Source: Dorea sp. D27 (GTDB lineage Bacteria > Bacillota > Clostridia > Lachnospirales > Lachnospiraceae). Taken from it: a DNA stretch of 64,000 nt. A program made the translations under genes and the position numbers. Every line of letters starts with the position of its first letter. Position 1 is the stretch's first letter. Below the pieces are notes generated by a model that saw only the letters and a list, made by a program, of their open reading frames with translations, made no database searches and was not told the origin of the DNA. Of the stretch, positions 23,717-33,087 are shown in pieces. The stretch spans positions 22,655-86,654 of the forward strand of contig NZ_KQ236745.1 in NCBI RefSeq assembly GCF_001185345.1, written 5' to 3'.

Positions 23717-24730
23717 ATGACGTATGAGGAAGTATTGGGAAATGCCAGAACATGTATGGGAGAACACTGTAAAGCCTGTCCGGTCTGCAATGGGAAGGCG
23801 TGCACGAATAAAGTGCCCGGACCAGGGGCCAAGGGAAGCGGTACGGTGGCAATCCGTAATTATGAGAAATGGCAGGAATTGTGCGTGAATATGGATACGA
23901 TCTGCGATAACAAGCCGGTGGACCTGTCATTTGAAGTGTTTGGGAAGATGTTCAAGTATCCGGTATTCGCCGCGCCGATAGGCGCGATGAAACTTCACTA
24001 CGGTGACAAATATGATGATCTGGGATACAATGATATCCTCGTATCGGCTTGTGCAGACGCGGGCATCGCGGCTTTTACCGGCGACGGTACGAACCCGGAT
24101 GTCATGGCGGCTGCGACGAGAGCCATCGGCCAGAAGGACGGAAGAGGTATACCGACGATAAAACCGTGGGATATTAATACGCTGAAAGAGAAATTTGCAC
24201 TCGTGAAGGAGGCAGGCCCCTTTGCGGCTGCGATGGATATCGATGCCGCCGGACTGCCGTTCCTCAAGAATCTGACCCCTCCGGCGGGCAGCAAATCCGT
24301 GGAGGAGCTGAAAGAAATCGTAGCAGAAGCAGGCGTGCCGTTTATCATCAAGGGAGTGATGACCGTGAAAGGCGCCCTGAAAGCAAAAGAAGCCGGAGCG
24401 GCGGCTATCGTAGTGTCCAACCATGGGGGACGTGTCCTCGACCAGTGTCCGGCAACGGCAGAGGTGCTGGAAGAGATTGCAGCGGCAGTAGGAAGCGATA
24501 TGAAAGTATTTGTGGACGGCGGAATCCGTTCCGGCGTGGATGTGTTCAAGGCACTTGCGCTCGGTGCAGACGCAGTGCTTATCGGAAGGCCGTTTGTCAC
24601 CGCTGTGTATGGCGGCGGCGCAGAGGGTGTGGATGCATATACGGCAAGGCTCGCCGCTGAGCTCTCCGACACGATGGCAATGTGCGGTGCCCACAGCCTG
24701 GACGAGATAACAAGGGATATGGTGCGTTAA
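23717..24730 (+). CDS. FMN-dependent alpha-hydroxy-acid oxidizing protein
   Basis: A 337-residue TIM-barrel flavoprotein of the lactate/glycolate oxidase family. FMN and substrate motifs are APIGAM (about 75), IIKGVMTVKGALKAKEAG (Lys, about 215), VVSNHGGRVLDQ (catalytic His and Arg, about 235), VFVDGGIRSG and LIGRPFV. The N-terminus has an unusual cysteine cluster, CMGEHCKACPVCNGKAC (about 12-28), absent from classical oxidases, which suggests an Fe-S cluster or a metal site and perhaps a dehydrogenase rather than an oxidase in an anaerobe. ATG 23717 is preferred to 23711 because GAGG is eight bases upstream. The substrate is not predictable. Confidence 0.85.
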   Translation: MTYEEVLGNARTCMGEHCKACPVCNGKACTNKVPGPGAKGSGTVAIRNYEKWQELCVNMDTICDNKPVDLSFEVFGKMFKYPVFAAPIGAMKLHYGDKYDDLGYNDILVSACADAGIAAFTGDGTNPDVMAAATRAIGQKDGRGIPTIKPWDINTLKEKFALVKEAGPFAAAMDIDAAGLPFLKNLTPPAGSKSVEELKEIVAEAGVPFIIKGVMTVKGALKAKEAGAAAIVVSNHGGRVLDQCPATAEVLEEIAAAVGSDMKVFVDGGIRSGVDVFKALALGADAVLIGRPFVTAVYGGGAEGVDAYTARLAAELSDTMAMCGAHSLDEITRDMVR

Positions 24731-24735
24731 GCTAT

Positions 24736-25716
24736 ATGAAAAGTTTGAAGGAAGATATCAGGACAGGACAATTTAAACAGGTATACTTGCTGTACGGAGA
24801 GGAAGCTTATCTGAAAAAGCAGTATAAAGATAAGCTCACCCGTGCCATGCTCCCGGATGGAGACACGGTGAATTACGCCTATTATGAAGGGAAAGGGATC
24901 CACATATCCGAGCTGATCGATCTGGCTGAGACGATGCCGTTTTTCGCAGAGCGGCGACTGATTGTCGTGGAAAACTCCGGGTTCTTTAAAAATGCCGCGC
25001 CGGAACTGGCAGATTATATCAAAGCAATGCCAGATACCGCGTGTTTCCTGTTTGTCGAGTCTGAGACGGACAAAAGGGGCAAGATGTTCAAGGCCGTAAA
25101 GGACAAGGGGCGTGCCGTGGAGATGGGGCGTCAGGATGAGAAGACGCTCATCCTGTGGGTCGGCGGCAGCGTAAAGAAGGAAGGAAAACAGATCAAAGAG
25201 TCTACCGTACGGTATCTCATTTCAAAAACCGGTACTGATATGGAGAACCTGGATAAGGAGCTTGAAAAGCTGTTCTGCTATGCCATCGACAGAAGCGAGA
25301 TTACAGCCGCGGACATCGATGCCGTATGCACGACACAGATTACGAATAAAATATTTGACATGGTAGAAGCAGTGGCGGCGAAGCAGCAGAAGAAGGCGCT
25401 CGATTATTACTACGATCTGCTTGCGCTAAAGGAGCCTCCGATGCGGATTCTCTATCTGCTGTCCCGCCAGTTCAAGCTGCTGTACGAGGTAAAGGACCTT
25501 CAAAGAAGAGGGTTTGACAAGGCTCAGATTGCCAAGACAGCCGGACTTCATCCATTTGTGGCCGGCAAGTATATCAGCCAATGCAGGACATTTGCCGGAC
25601 ACGAACTCAAGAGCATCATGGAGGACGCCGCGGATACGGAAGAGATGGTGAAGACCGGCCGTCTGAACGATGTGATGAGCGTTGAACTTTTCATTGTAAA
25701 GTACAGTGCCGCGTGA
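24736..25716 (+). CDS. holA: DNA polymerase III subunit delta
   Basis: A 326-residue clamp-loader subunit that opens the sliding clamp. It starts with the HolA-typical KQVYLLYGEEAYLKKQY (about 13-29), followed by MPFFAERRLIVVENSGFF and the AAA+-like middle, with the C-terminal oligomerisation helices (LALKEPPMRILYLLSRQFKLLYEVK). It has no functional Walker A, as expected for delta. The start is ATG 24736; no strong ribosome site is present, so it may be coupled to the oxidase gene that ends five bases before. Confidence 0.92.
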   Translation: MKSLKEDIRTGQFKQVYLLYGEEAYLKKQYKDKLTRAMLPDGDTVNYAYYEGKGIHISELIDLAETMPFFAERRLIVVENSGFFKNAAPELADYIKAMPDTACFLFVESETDKRGKMFKAVKDKGRAVEMGRQDEKTLILWVGGSVKKEGKQIKESTVRYLISKTGTDMENLDKELEKLFCYAIDRSEITAADIDAVCTTQITNKIFDMVEAVAAKQQKKALDYYYDLLALKEPPMRILYLLSRQFKLLYEVKDLQRRGFDKAQIAKTAGLHPFVAGKYISQCRTFAGHELKSIMEDAADTEEMVKTGRLNDVMSVELFIVKYSAA

Positions 25717-25722
25717 TATACT
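25694..25722 (+). promoter_or_regulatory. sigma-A promoter of lepA-hemW
   Basis: TTGTAA (25694-25699), a 17-base spacer and TATACT (25717-25722). It overlaps the end of holA. Confidence 0.6.
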
Positions 25723-25805
25723 ACCCTCAGCCGGCAAGGCACGTTCTTCGCCGGCACATGAGTCATGCTCATGTATGAAAGAATATAGCGGAAGGAACGA
25801 TATAA

Positions 25806-27620
25806 GTGGCAGAAGTAGAACAGAGTAAAATTCGCAATTTTTGTATTATAGCACATATAGATCACGGTAAATCGACGCTGGCAGACCGTATTATAGAAAA
25901 GACAGGGCTGCTGACGAGCCGTGAGATGCAGTCACAGGTGCTGGACAACATGGAACTGGAGAGAGAACGCGGTATCACGATCAAGGCGCAGGCCGTGCGT
26001 ATCGTATATAAGGCGGATGACGGCGAGGAGTATATTTTCAACCTCATCGATACGCCCGGACATGTAGACTTCAACTACGAAGTGTCCAGAAGCCTGGCCG
26101 CCTGCGACGGTGCAATCCTCGTTGTGGACGCGGCACAAGGGGTAGAGGCGCAGACGCTGGCCAATGTATATCTGGCGCTGGATCATGATCTGGATGTCAT
26201 GCCGGTAATCAACAAGGTGGATCTGCCGAGCGCGGATCCTGACAGGGTGATAGAAGAGATAGAAGATGTCATCGGGATAGAGGCAGAAGATGCCCCTCAG
26301 ATATCAGCGAAGACAGGTCATAATGTGGAGGAAGTGCTGGAGCAGATAGTGGAGAAGATTCCTGCCCCCGGCGGAGATCCGGAGGCGCCGCTGCAGGCGC
26401 TCATCTTTGACTCTGTCTATGATTCCTATAAAGGGGTAATCGTATTCTGCCGCATAAAAGAAGGCACGGTCCGGAAAGGGACTCCGATTAAGATGATGGC
26501 TACCGGTGCGTCGGCTGAAGTAGTAGAGATAGGATACTTCGGGGCGGGTCAGTTCATTCCGTGTGAAAAGCTCAGCGCCGGGATGGTCGGATATATCACT
26601 GCAAGTCTTAAGAACGTGAAAGATACCCGTGTCGGCGACACGATTACGAATGCAGAGCAGCCTTGCAGCGAACCGCTCCCGGGATATAAGAAGGTCAATC
26701 CTATGGTATACTGCGGCATGTATCCTGCGGACGGGGCCAAGTACCCGGATCTCAGAGACGCGCTGGAGAAGCTGCAGCTGAACGATGCCTCGCTCCAGTT
26801 CGAGCCGGAGACGTCTGTCGCGCTTGGCTTCGGATACCGGTGCGGATTCCTTGGGCTGCTGCATCTGGAAATCATCCAGGAGAGGCTGGAACGGGAGTAT
26901 AATCTGGATTTGGTTACGACGGCTCCGGGCGTTATCTATAACGTGTATAAGACGAACGGAGATATGATCCAGCTTACGAACCCGTCCAATCTTCCGGATC
27001 CTTCGGAGATAGAATATATAGAAGAACCGGTCGTGAAGGCAGAAATCATGGTGACATCAGAGTTCATAGGGGCGATTATGGATCTGTGCCAGGAGCGGCG
27101 CGGCGTGTATGACGGTATGGAATATATCGAGGAGACGAGAGCGGTGCTCCGCTATCATCTGCCGTTGAATGAGATTATCTATGATTTCTTTGACGCGTTG
27201 AAATCAAGGTCAAGAGGTTACGCATCCTTCGACTATGAGATGGCAGGGTATGAACGTTCAGATCTTGTGAAGCTGGACATACTGATCAACAAGGAGGAGG
27301 TAGATGCCCTTTCCTTTATCGTACATGCGGACACCGCATATGAGCGGGGCCGTAAGATGTGTGAGAAGCTCAAGGAAGAGATACCGAGACAGCTCTTTGA
27401 GATACCGATTCAGGCAGCCATCGGAAGCAAGATAATAGCAAGAGAAACTGTGAAAGCGATGCGCAAAGACGTGCTTGCCAAGTGCTACGGCGGCGATATC
27501 AGCCGTAAGCGTAAGCTTCTTGAAAAACAGAAAGAGGGCAAGAAGCGGATGCGCCAGGTGGGCAATGTAGAGATACCGCAGAAAGCGTTTATGAGCGTAC
27601 TGAAATTGGATGATAAATAG
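25806..27620 (+). CDS. lepA: translation elongation factor 4 (back-translocase GTPase)
   Basis: A 604-residue ribosomal GTPase. G1 [10 protein letters not shown] (about 16-25), switch region [11 protein letters not shown]3 DTPGHVDF (about 77), G4 NKVD (about 131) and G5 SAKTG. The middle domains include [16 protein letters not shown], and the C-terminal LepA-specific domain with [19 protein letters not shown] ends the chain. The start is GTG 25806. It is followed by hemW with no gap at all (TAG then ATG), the common lepA-hemW pairing. Confidence 0.96.
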   Translation: MAEVEQSKIRNFCIIAHIDHGKSTLADRIIEKTGLLTSREMQSQVLDNMELERERGITIKAQAVRIVYKADDGEEYIFNLIDTPGHVDFNYEVSRSLAACDGAILVVDAAQGVEAQTLANVYLALDHDLDVMPVINKVDLPSADPDRVIEEIEDVIGIEAEDAPQISAKTGHNVEEVLEQIVEKIPAPGGDPEAPLQALIFDSVYDSYKGVIVFCRIKEGTVRKGTPIKMMATGASAEVVEIGYFGAGQFIPCEKLSAGMVGYITASLKNVKDTRVGDTITNAEQPCSEPLPGYKKVNPMVYCGMYPADGAKYPDLRDALEKLQLNDASLQFEPETSVALGFGYRCGFLGLLHLEIIQERLEREYNLDLVTTAPGVIYNVYKTNGDMIQLTNPSNLPDPSEIEYIEEPVVKAEIMVTSEFIGAIMDLCQERRGVYDGMEYIEETRAVLRYHLPLNEIIYDFFDALKSRSRGYASFDYEMAGYERSDLVKLDILINKEEVDALSFIVHADTAYERGRKMCEKLKEEIPRQLFEIPIQAAIGSKIIARETVKAMRKDVLAKCYGGDISRKRKLLEKQKEGKKRMRQVGNVEIPQKAFMSVLKLDDK

Positions 27621-28724
27621 ATGAGACCATTAGAATTATATATTCATATACCGTTTTGTATCAGAAAGTGCAGATATTGTGATTTCCTGTCAGCTCCTTC
27701 TACGAAAGAGGAGCGGAAGGATTATGTGACAGGCCTTTGCCGGAAGATCCGTTCCTACGGAGAGCTGGCAGAGGCTTATCATGTTGCGACTGTCTTTATA
27801 GGGGGAGGTACCCCTTCTGTGCTGGAGGGGGCTCAGATACTTGATATTATGGACGCGGTACGCGGCACATTCCCGGTAGATGCAGGTGCGGAGGTATCTA
27901 TGGAGATGAACCCCGGGACGGCTGCGAAAGAAAAGCTCAAGACGATTCGGCATGCAGGAATCAACCGCCTCAGTATCGGCCTGCAGTCAACGGACGACAG
28001 TGAGCTTAAGATGCTTGGCAGAATTCATACGTATGACGACTTTCTGCATACGTATGAGATGGCAAGGGACGCCGGCTTTACCAATATCAATGTAGACCTG
28101 ATGTCTGCGATTCCGTTCCAGAGCGTGGACAGCTGGGATACGACATTGATCAGGACGGCAGAACTTGGACCGGAGCATATCTCGGCATACAGCCTGATCA
28201 TCGAGGAAGGGACGCCGTTTTTTGACAGATACGGTAATGGAAAACGGGCAAAGGAACTTCCTACAGAAGACGAGGAGAGGCAGATGTATATGCATACCAG
28301 GATGATACTGGAAGAGTACGGTTATCACAGATATGAGATATCCAATTATGCCAGGCCGGGTTATGAGTGCAGACACAATCTCGGGTACTGGGACCGCGCC
28401 GAGTATCTTGGAATCGGCACGGGAGCGGCATCGCTGCTTCAGGGGTACCGCTTTACTGAGGGAGAAGAGCCGGTAAAGCTGTCCGAAAAGGAGCAGATGG
28501 AGGAATTTATGTTCCTTGGCCTTAGAAAGACGGAAGGGGTATCGATGGAGGCCTTCCGGACATATTTTGACAGGACCATGGAGAGCGTTTTTGGAAACGT
28601 GTTAACAGAAATGGGCAGGGAAGGGCTTTTAGAGATAGAAGAGGATGCCGTCAGGCTTACAGACAAGGGCACGGATATAAGCAATTATGTCATGGGCGCA
28701 TTTCTGCTTGGGGAGGAGGAATGA
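27621..28724 (+). CDS. hemW: radical SAM heme chaperone HemW
   Basis: A 367-residue radical SAM protein. The 4Fe-4S motif is FCIRKCRYCDF (CX3CX2C, about 12-22); GGGTPSVL, the AEVSMEMNPG strand and RLSIGLQS are typical. The CRHNLGYWDRAEYLGIGTGA segment (about 255) is the heme-binding HNxxYW motif distinguishing HemW from oxygen-independent coproporphyrinogen oxidase HemN. HemW inserts heme into target proteins. It is directly fused in arrangement to lepA. Confidence 0.9.
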   Translation: MRPLELYIHIPFCIRKCRYCDFLSAPSTKEERKDYVTGLCRKIRSYGELAEAYHVATVFIGGGTPSVLEGAQILDIMDAVRGTFPVDAGAEVSMEMNPGTAAKEKLKTIRHAGINRLSIGLQSTDDSELKMLGRIHTYDDFLHTYEMARDAGFTNINVDLMSAIPFQSVDSWDTTLIRTAELGPEHISAYSLIIEEGTPFFDRYGNGKRAKELPTEDEERQMYMHTRMILEEYGYHRYEISNYARPGYECRHNLGYWDRAEYLGIGTGAASLLQGYRFTEGEEPVKLSEKEQMEEFMFLGLRKTEGVSMEAFRTYFDRTMESVFGNVLTEMGREGLLEIEEDAVRLTDKGTDISNYVMGAFLLGEEE

Positions 28725-28758
28725 CAGCCCCGGCCTGTCAGCCGGAGCCAGTGTAGCC

Positions 28759-29271
28759 TTATAATAGATTTTCCATAATAAATGCATATATCTGTGGATT
28801 TTTCTTCGTCCAGTTATTCGCTATCGTCTCCGCCTCGGATTCGGTCGGTACGGTGAGGGTGAGGTCGATGAGCGCAGCCCCCTGCTCGAACACCTGGCAT
28901 CGGACGGAGTACTCCATGTTGGAATTCTGGTAGTAGTCTGATTTGACCGCCACCTCATTCTTTAATTCATACTGCTTTTCCTTCAGAAACGTATCGATAT
29001 CTTGCTGTATCGCGGGCGATATGTCGTTTTTGAAGTAGCAGATCGTTTCATCGCCCTCCACCGTCAGATGGTAGAATGTCCTGCTGTGCGTCGATTCTTC
29101 CCTGACGAAGCCGGAAGAAATCAGTTCCGATATGGCCTGCTGGAGCTTGAAATAAGTCGTATAGCCTTCGTCCAGTACAAATTCGGATATCTGGGAATTG
29201 GTAAGAGGAAAGTCTACTTTTTTCAGCATGTAGAGAATAATCAGTTTATATAGTGTAAATGGCTCTGCCAT
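28759..29271 (-). CDS. DUF4364 family protein
   Basis: A 170-residue protein of the clostridial DUF4364 family. The N-terminal 75 residues look like a winged helix (FTLYKLIILYMLKKV, TNSQISEFVLDEGYTTYFKLQQAISELISSGFV). The rest is a beta-rich domain beginning near EVAVKSDYYQNSNMEYSV. A regulatory or DNA-binding role is inferred; no function is established. AAGGAG lies in the end of the upstream radical SAM gene, two bases separating the two, so they are coupled. Confidence 0.85.
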   Translation of the reverse strand: MAEPFTLYKLIILYMLKKVDFPLTNSQISEFVLDEGYTTYFKLQQAISELISSGFVREESTHSRTFYHLTVEGDETICYFKNDISPAIQQDIDTFLKEKQYELKNEVAVKSDYYQNSNMEYSVRCQVFEQGAALIDLTLTVPTESEAETIANNWTKKNPQIYAFIMENLL

Positions 29272-29273
29272 AG

Positions 29274-30197
29274 TTATAACTCCTTTCCCTGCCAGATGTC
29301 CTGCTTCTTAAGATATGCATGCATCTGGTTCAATACAAATCGTTTGCCGGCGCTCCACTCAGGCGCTATGAGCAGATGCCTGGGCCCGTCTCCCGTGAGT
29401 CTGTGTATGACGGTATCCGGACTCAAGCTGCCGATACACCTGCCGAGCAGATAGAAATATTCTTCCATAGACGGGATCCAAAACGGTTGGGCTTCATAGA
29501 CCGCAGCCAGCGCCGTTCCTTTCAGGACGTGAAGAAGCTGAAGCTTGATTCCCTGGATGCGGGCGTCGTTCAGATGATGCATCGTATCCAGCATCATAGG
29601 AAGGTCCTCTCCCGGAAGGGCCAGTATCGTATGGACAATGACATCGATATGTGCGTCCTTCAGCATGGAGACGGCCGCATCAAAGACCGGAAGAGGGTAT
29701 CCCCGCCCGATAAAAGAAGCAGTCTTCTCATGTATCGTCTGAAGTCCCAGTTCTACCCATACAGGCTTGATACGGTTGATGTCTGCAAGCAGCTTTACGG
29801 TATCTGAATCAAGGCAGTCAGGCCTTGTGGCGATAGATATGACACGGATGTCGGGGTGCAGCGCCGCTTCTGTGAAGATACGCTTCATATAGGGAAGGGG
29901 CGCATACGTATTTGTATAAGCCTGAAAATATGCGATATACGAACCACCAGCGTATTTTCCCGCAGTCCGCTTTTTGCCGGATTCAATCTGCTGCGTAATC
30001 GTAAGCCTCCTGTCCGAGGCAAAGTCCCCCGAACCGCCTTCACTGCAGAAGATGCAGCCGCGTGTTCCGAGAGTGCCGTCCCGGTTCGGACATGTCATGC
30101 CTGCATCGAGGGCAATCTTATACAATTTTTCCCCGTACGTATTCTTTAGAAAATAGTCAAGTGAGTGATATCTCTTTTCGCCCCAGTATACAGCCAT
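29274..30197 (-). CDS. TIGR01212-type radical SAM protein (YhcC-like)
   Basis: A 307-residue radical SAM enzyme of the YhcC group. The cluster Cys are in AGMTCPNRDGTLGTRGCIFC (about 34-51), an unusual wide spacing (CX11CX2C) that defines the subgroup. FQAYTNTYAP, VELGLQT and GIKLQLLHVLKGT follow. The function is unknown; some family members are linked to tRNA or sulfur metabolism. It is upstream of and coupled to the DUF4364 gene on the minus strand, convergent with hemW. Confidence 0.85.
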   Translation of the reverse strand: MAVYWGEKRYHSLDYFLKNTYGEKLYKIALDAGMTCPNRDGTLGTRGCIFCSEGGSGDFASDRRLTITQQIESGKKRTAGKYAGGSYIAYFQAYTNTYAPLPYMKRIFTEAALHPDIRVISIATRPDCLDSDTVKLLADINRIKPVWVELGLQTIHEKTASFIGRGYPLPVFDAAVSMLKDAHIDVIVHTILALPGEDLPMMLDTMHHLNDARIQGIKLQLLHVLKGTALAAVYEAQPFWIPSMEEYFYLLGRCIGSLSPDTVIHRLTGDGPRHLLIAPEWSAGKRFVLNQMHAYLKKQDIWQGKEL

Positions 30198-30434
30198 ATC
30201 AGATGCAGCCGCCTTTTCCTGAATGTTTTACTTAATTAATATATCATTGATATGTCCGGTTGACAAGTAGGTACGCTTTTAGAAAAAATCATGTTTTTAT
30301 AAAAAGGGACTTTCTATTTTCTGGAAGATGGTGTATAATATGTCCAATAAATATTAATTATTTCAGGCTGGTCGTTTCAGACCATGACTCCCACAGTAAA
30401 TGTCAAAGATTTAATAACGAAAGGACAGACAATT

Positions 30435-31775
30435 ATGATGAAAGAAAAGTATGAATCCCTGCCGCTTGCGACGTTAAAAGACCTGGCAAAGGCAAGAGGA
30501 TTAAAGGGAATCTCAACAATGAAGAAAGCAGAGCTGATAGAGCTTATGCTGGCAGAGGATGAAAAAGAGAAGAAGGCGGAGAGAGAAAATGTAAAGGAGA
30601 TGTCTGCCAACACTGGCGACAAGGAAGTGCATGACATTGATAAGCTGGACAGCGGGGTTACCGCCCATGGTATCCTGGAAGTGCTTCCGGACGGTTATGG
30701 GTTTATAAGGAGTGACAACTACCTGCCGGGAGATAATGATGTGTATGTCTCACCCTCACAGATTCGAAAGTTCAATCTGAAGACAGGGGATATACTGGAA
30801 GGAAATACGCGGATTAAGACACAGCAGGAAAAATTCAGTGCATTGCTCTATCTGAGCAGGATCAACGGTATGGAGCCGATGCGTGCGCTGCGACGCACAA
30901 ATTTTGAAGATATGACGCCTATCTTCCCGGATGAGAGGCTCCGTCTGGAATGCGGCAAGACAAGCACGGCGATGAGGATTGTAGACCTCCTGTCCCCGAT
31001 AGGAAAGGGGCAGAGGGGTATGATCGTGTCGCCGCCGAAAGCAGGTAAGACAACCCTGCTTAAGCAGGTGGCGCTGTCGGTAAGGAAGAACAATCCCGAG
31101 ATTCACCTGCTCATCCTTCTCATCGATGAACGTCCGGAGGAAGTTACAGATATAAAAGAAGCAATCGAAGGGGAAAATGTAGAGGTCATCTATTCTACAT
31201 TCGATGAACTGCCAGACCACCATAAACGCGTGTCGGAGATGGTGATAGAACGGGCGAAGCGCCTCGTGGAGCACAAGAAGGACGTCATGATACTTCTGGA
31301 CAGCATCACAAGGCTGGCCCGGGCTTACAACCTGACGGTACCGCCGTCAGGCAGGACGCTTTCCGGCGGTCTGGATCCGGCCGCGCTGCATATGCCGAAG
31401 CGTTTCTTCGGCGCCGCCAGGAACATGCGGGAAGGCGGAAGCCTTACGATTCTTGCCACAGCCCTCGTAGATACGGGAAGCAAGATGGACGATGTCGTGT
31501 ATGAGGAATTCAAAGGGACCGGCAATATGGAGCTCGTACTGGACAGAAAACTTTCTGAACGCAGGGTATTCCCGGCTATCGACATCCCGAAGTCAGGCAC
31601 GAGAAGAGAGGATCTGCTGCTGTCCAGGGAGGAACAGGAAGCGGTAGATTCCATGAGACGTGCGTTGAACGGCATGCGCGCGGAAGAGGCGGTAGACAAT
31701 ATACTCAATATGTTCACAAGGACGAAGAGCAATAATGAACTGATACAAATGGTAAAAAAGACAAAAATAATCTAG
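30435..31775 (+). CDS. rho: transcription termination factor Rho
   Basis: A 446-residue hexameric RNA helicase. The N-terminal Rho_N helical part (LPLATLKDLAKARGLKG, about 8-24), a short acidic/basic linker (about 42-70), cold-shock RNA-binding fold GILEVLPDGYGFIRS (about 80-94), Walker A PPKAGKTTLLK (about 200), Walker B VMILLDSITRLARA, and the Q- and R-loops. The linker is modest, unlike the large insertions of some Firmicutes. The start is ATG 30435 with AAGGA upstream; 30384 is in frame but inside a GGTC/GACC hairpin. Confidence 0.95.
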   Translation: MMKEKYESLPLATLKDLAKARGLKGISTMKKAELIELMLAEDEKEKKAERENVKEMSANTGDKEVHDIDKLDSGVTAHGILEVLPDGYGFIRSDNYLPGDNDVYVSPSQIRKFNLKTGDILEGNTRIKTQQEKFSALLYLSRINGMEPMRALRRTNFEDMTPIFPDERLRLECGKTSTAMRIVDLLSPIGKGQRGMIVSPPKAGKTTLLKQVALSVRKNNPEIHLLILLIDERPEEVTDIKEAIEGENVEVIYSTFDELPDHHKRVSEMVIERAKRLVEHKKDVMILLDSITRLARAYNLTVPPSGRTLSGGLDPAALHMPKRFFGAARNMREGGSLTILATALVDTGSKMDDVVYEEFKGTGNMELVLDRKLSERRVFPAIDIPKSGTRREDLLLSREEQEAVDSMRRALNGMRAEEAVDNILNMFTRTKSNNELIQMVKKTKII

Positions 31776-31801
31776 ACAAGTGCATTGTAATATGATACAA
31801 T
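31773..31801 (+). promoter_or_regulatory. promoter of rpmE
   Basis: TAGACA (31773-31778), a 17-base spacer and TACAAT (31796-31801), immediately after the rho stop. Downstream, ACGCGC (31836-31841) and GCGCGT (31845-31850) form a short hairpin in the rpmE 5' leader; ribosomal protein L31 leaders that bind the protein are known in Firmicutes, so it may be autoregulatory. Confidence 0.55.
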
Positions 31802-31877
31802 AACAAAGCTGTTTAGAAATATTGAACATTATTAGACGCGCGCAGCGCGTGAGTAAAATAAAGAAGAGGTGAAAATC

Positions 31878-32081
31878 ATGAAAGAAGGAATCCATCCAAA
31901 ATATCATCAGGCTACTGTAACTTGTAACTGTGGCAATACCTTCGTGACAGGTTCTACAAATGAAGATATCCACGTTGAAATCTGTTCCAAATGCCATCCG
32001 TTCTACACAGGACAGCAGAAAGCTGCACAGGCCCGTGGCCGTGTTGACAAGTTTAACAAAAAATACGGAATGGACAATTAG
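31878..32081 (+). CDS. rpmE: 50S ribosomal protein L31, zinc-binding type
   Basis: A 67-residue ribosomal protein of the cysteine-containing (C+) class. The zinc ligands are CNCG (about 16-18) and CSKC (about 37-40). [13 protein letters not shown] and HPFYTGQQK are standard. ATG 31878 with AAGAGGTGA seven bases before; an in-frame ATG at 31869 overlaps that site. A zinc-free L31 paralogue, if present, is outside the window. Confidence 0.95.
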   Translation: MKEGIHPKYHQATVTCNCGNTFVTGSTNEDIHVEICSKCHPFYTGQQKAAQARGRVDKFNKKYGMDN

Positions 32082-32094
32082 TCATACAAGTAGC

Positions 32095-32125
32095 GGGTTG
32101 AGGTTGTTTAATCTCAACCCTTTCT
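32095..32125 (+). terminator. hairpin after rpmE
   Basis: GGGTTGAG (32095-32102) pairs with CTCAACCC (32113-32120), then TTTCTGTATAT. The T-run is weak, so termination may be partial. Confidence 0.65.
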
Positions 32126-32151
32126 GTATATAGGCATCGAAAGGGGAACAT

Positions 32152-33087
32152 ATGAAGTCATCAAATATCGGAGGACAGGCTGTTCTGGAAGGTATCATGA
32201 TGAAGAACAAAGATGATTACGCGGTGGCGGTCAGAAAGCCGGACGGAGATATCATCGTGCAGAAGGATACGTACAGGAGCATCGTGAAGTGTAGAGCGCT
32301 GACGCGCATACCATTCGTCCGCGGGATATTTAACTTTATAGATTCTATGGTACTCGGAATCAAGACGTTGACATATTCGGCAGGTTTCTACGAAGAGGAA
32401 GAAGAGAAGAAGGAATTGACAGAAGCCGAGACGGCGAAAAAAGAAAAGCAGGATAAGTGGCTGATGGGAGGCACCGTGGCATTTTCCGTAGTAATCGCGG
32501 TTGCCATATTCATGGTGCTGCCCTATTTTCTTTCCGGGCTGCTGAAGCCGCTTGTACCGTCCTACCATGTCAGAACCGTCATAGAAGGGTTCGTACGTAT
32601 CGGTATTTTTATTGCGTATATACTTCTCATCTCAAGGATGGAAGACATACAGCGCACATTTATGTACCACGGCGCAGAGCATAAGTGCATCAACTGTATT
32701 GAGCACGGTCTTCCGCTGAACGTAGAAAATGTCAGGAAGAGTTCCAGACAGCATAAGAGATGCGGCACGAGCTTTCTCTTCTTTGTGCTGGCCATCAGTA
32801 TCATACTGCTGCTCGTCATCCAGGTGGAGTCGCCTCTGATGCGGGTTGTCATAAGGATTGCGCTCATTCCGGTCATTGCCGGCATCTCCTATGAGATTTT
32901 GAAGCTGGCGGGCCGCAGTGAGAATCCGGTGGTCAATCTGCTGAGCAGGCCGGGTCTGGCGATACAGAAGCTGACGACGAAGGAGCCGGACGACAGTATG
33001 ATTGAAGTGGCGATACAAGCAGTTGAAGCTGTATTTGACTGGAGAGCATATGAAGCAGAGAATTTCCAACATTCAGAAGATATATAA
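32152..33087 (+). CDS. DUF1385 (YqhQ-like) membrane protein
   Basis: A 311-residue membrane protein of the DUF1385 family. It begins with the family signature SSNIGGQAVLEGIMMK (about 3-18), followed by RGIFNFIDS. Three or more hydrophobic segments lie at about 105-130, 145-165 and 205-250, and the conserved MYHGAEHKCINCIEHG motif, with possible metal ligands, is at about 170. The biochemical role is unknown. It is consistently found between rpmE and prmC-prfA, as here, and it overlaps prmC by 38 bases. Confidence 0.87.
   Translation: MKSSNIGGQAVLEGIMMKNKDDYAVAVRKPDGDIIVQKDTYRSIVKCRALTRIPFVRGIFNFIDSMVLGIKTLTYSAGFYEEEEEKKELTEAETAKKEKQDKWLMGGTVAFSVVIAVAIFMVLPYFLSGLLKPLVPSYHVRTVIEGFVRIGIFIAYILLISRMEDIQRTFMYHGAEHKCINCIEHGLPLNVENVRKSSRQHKRCGTSFLFFVLAISIILLLVIQVESPLMRVVIRIALIPVIAGISYEILKLAGRSENPVVNLLSRPGLAIQKLTTKEPDDSMIEVAIQAVEAVFDWRAYEAENFQHSEDI

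Noticed and set aside
28725-28758. Terminator between hemW and the DUF4364 gene
   Set aside because: A small CCGGC/GCCGG pairing exists but lacks a T-run on either strand.
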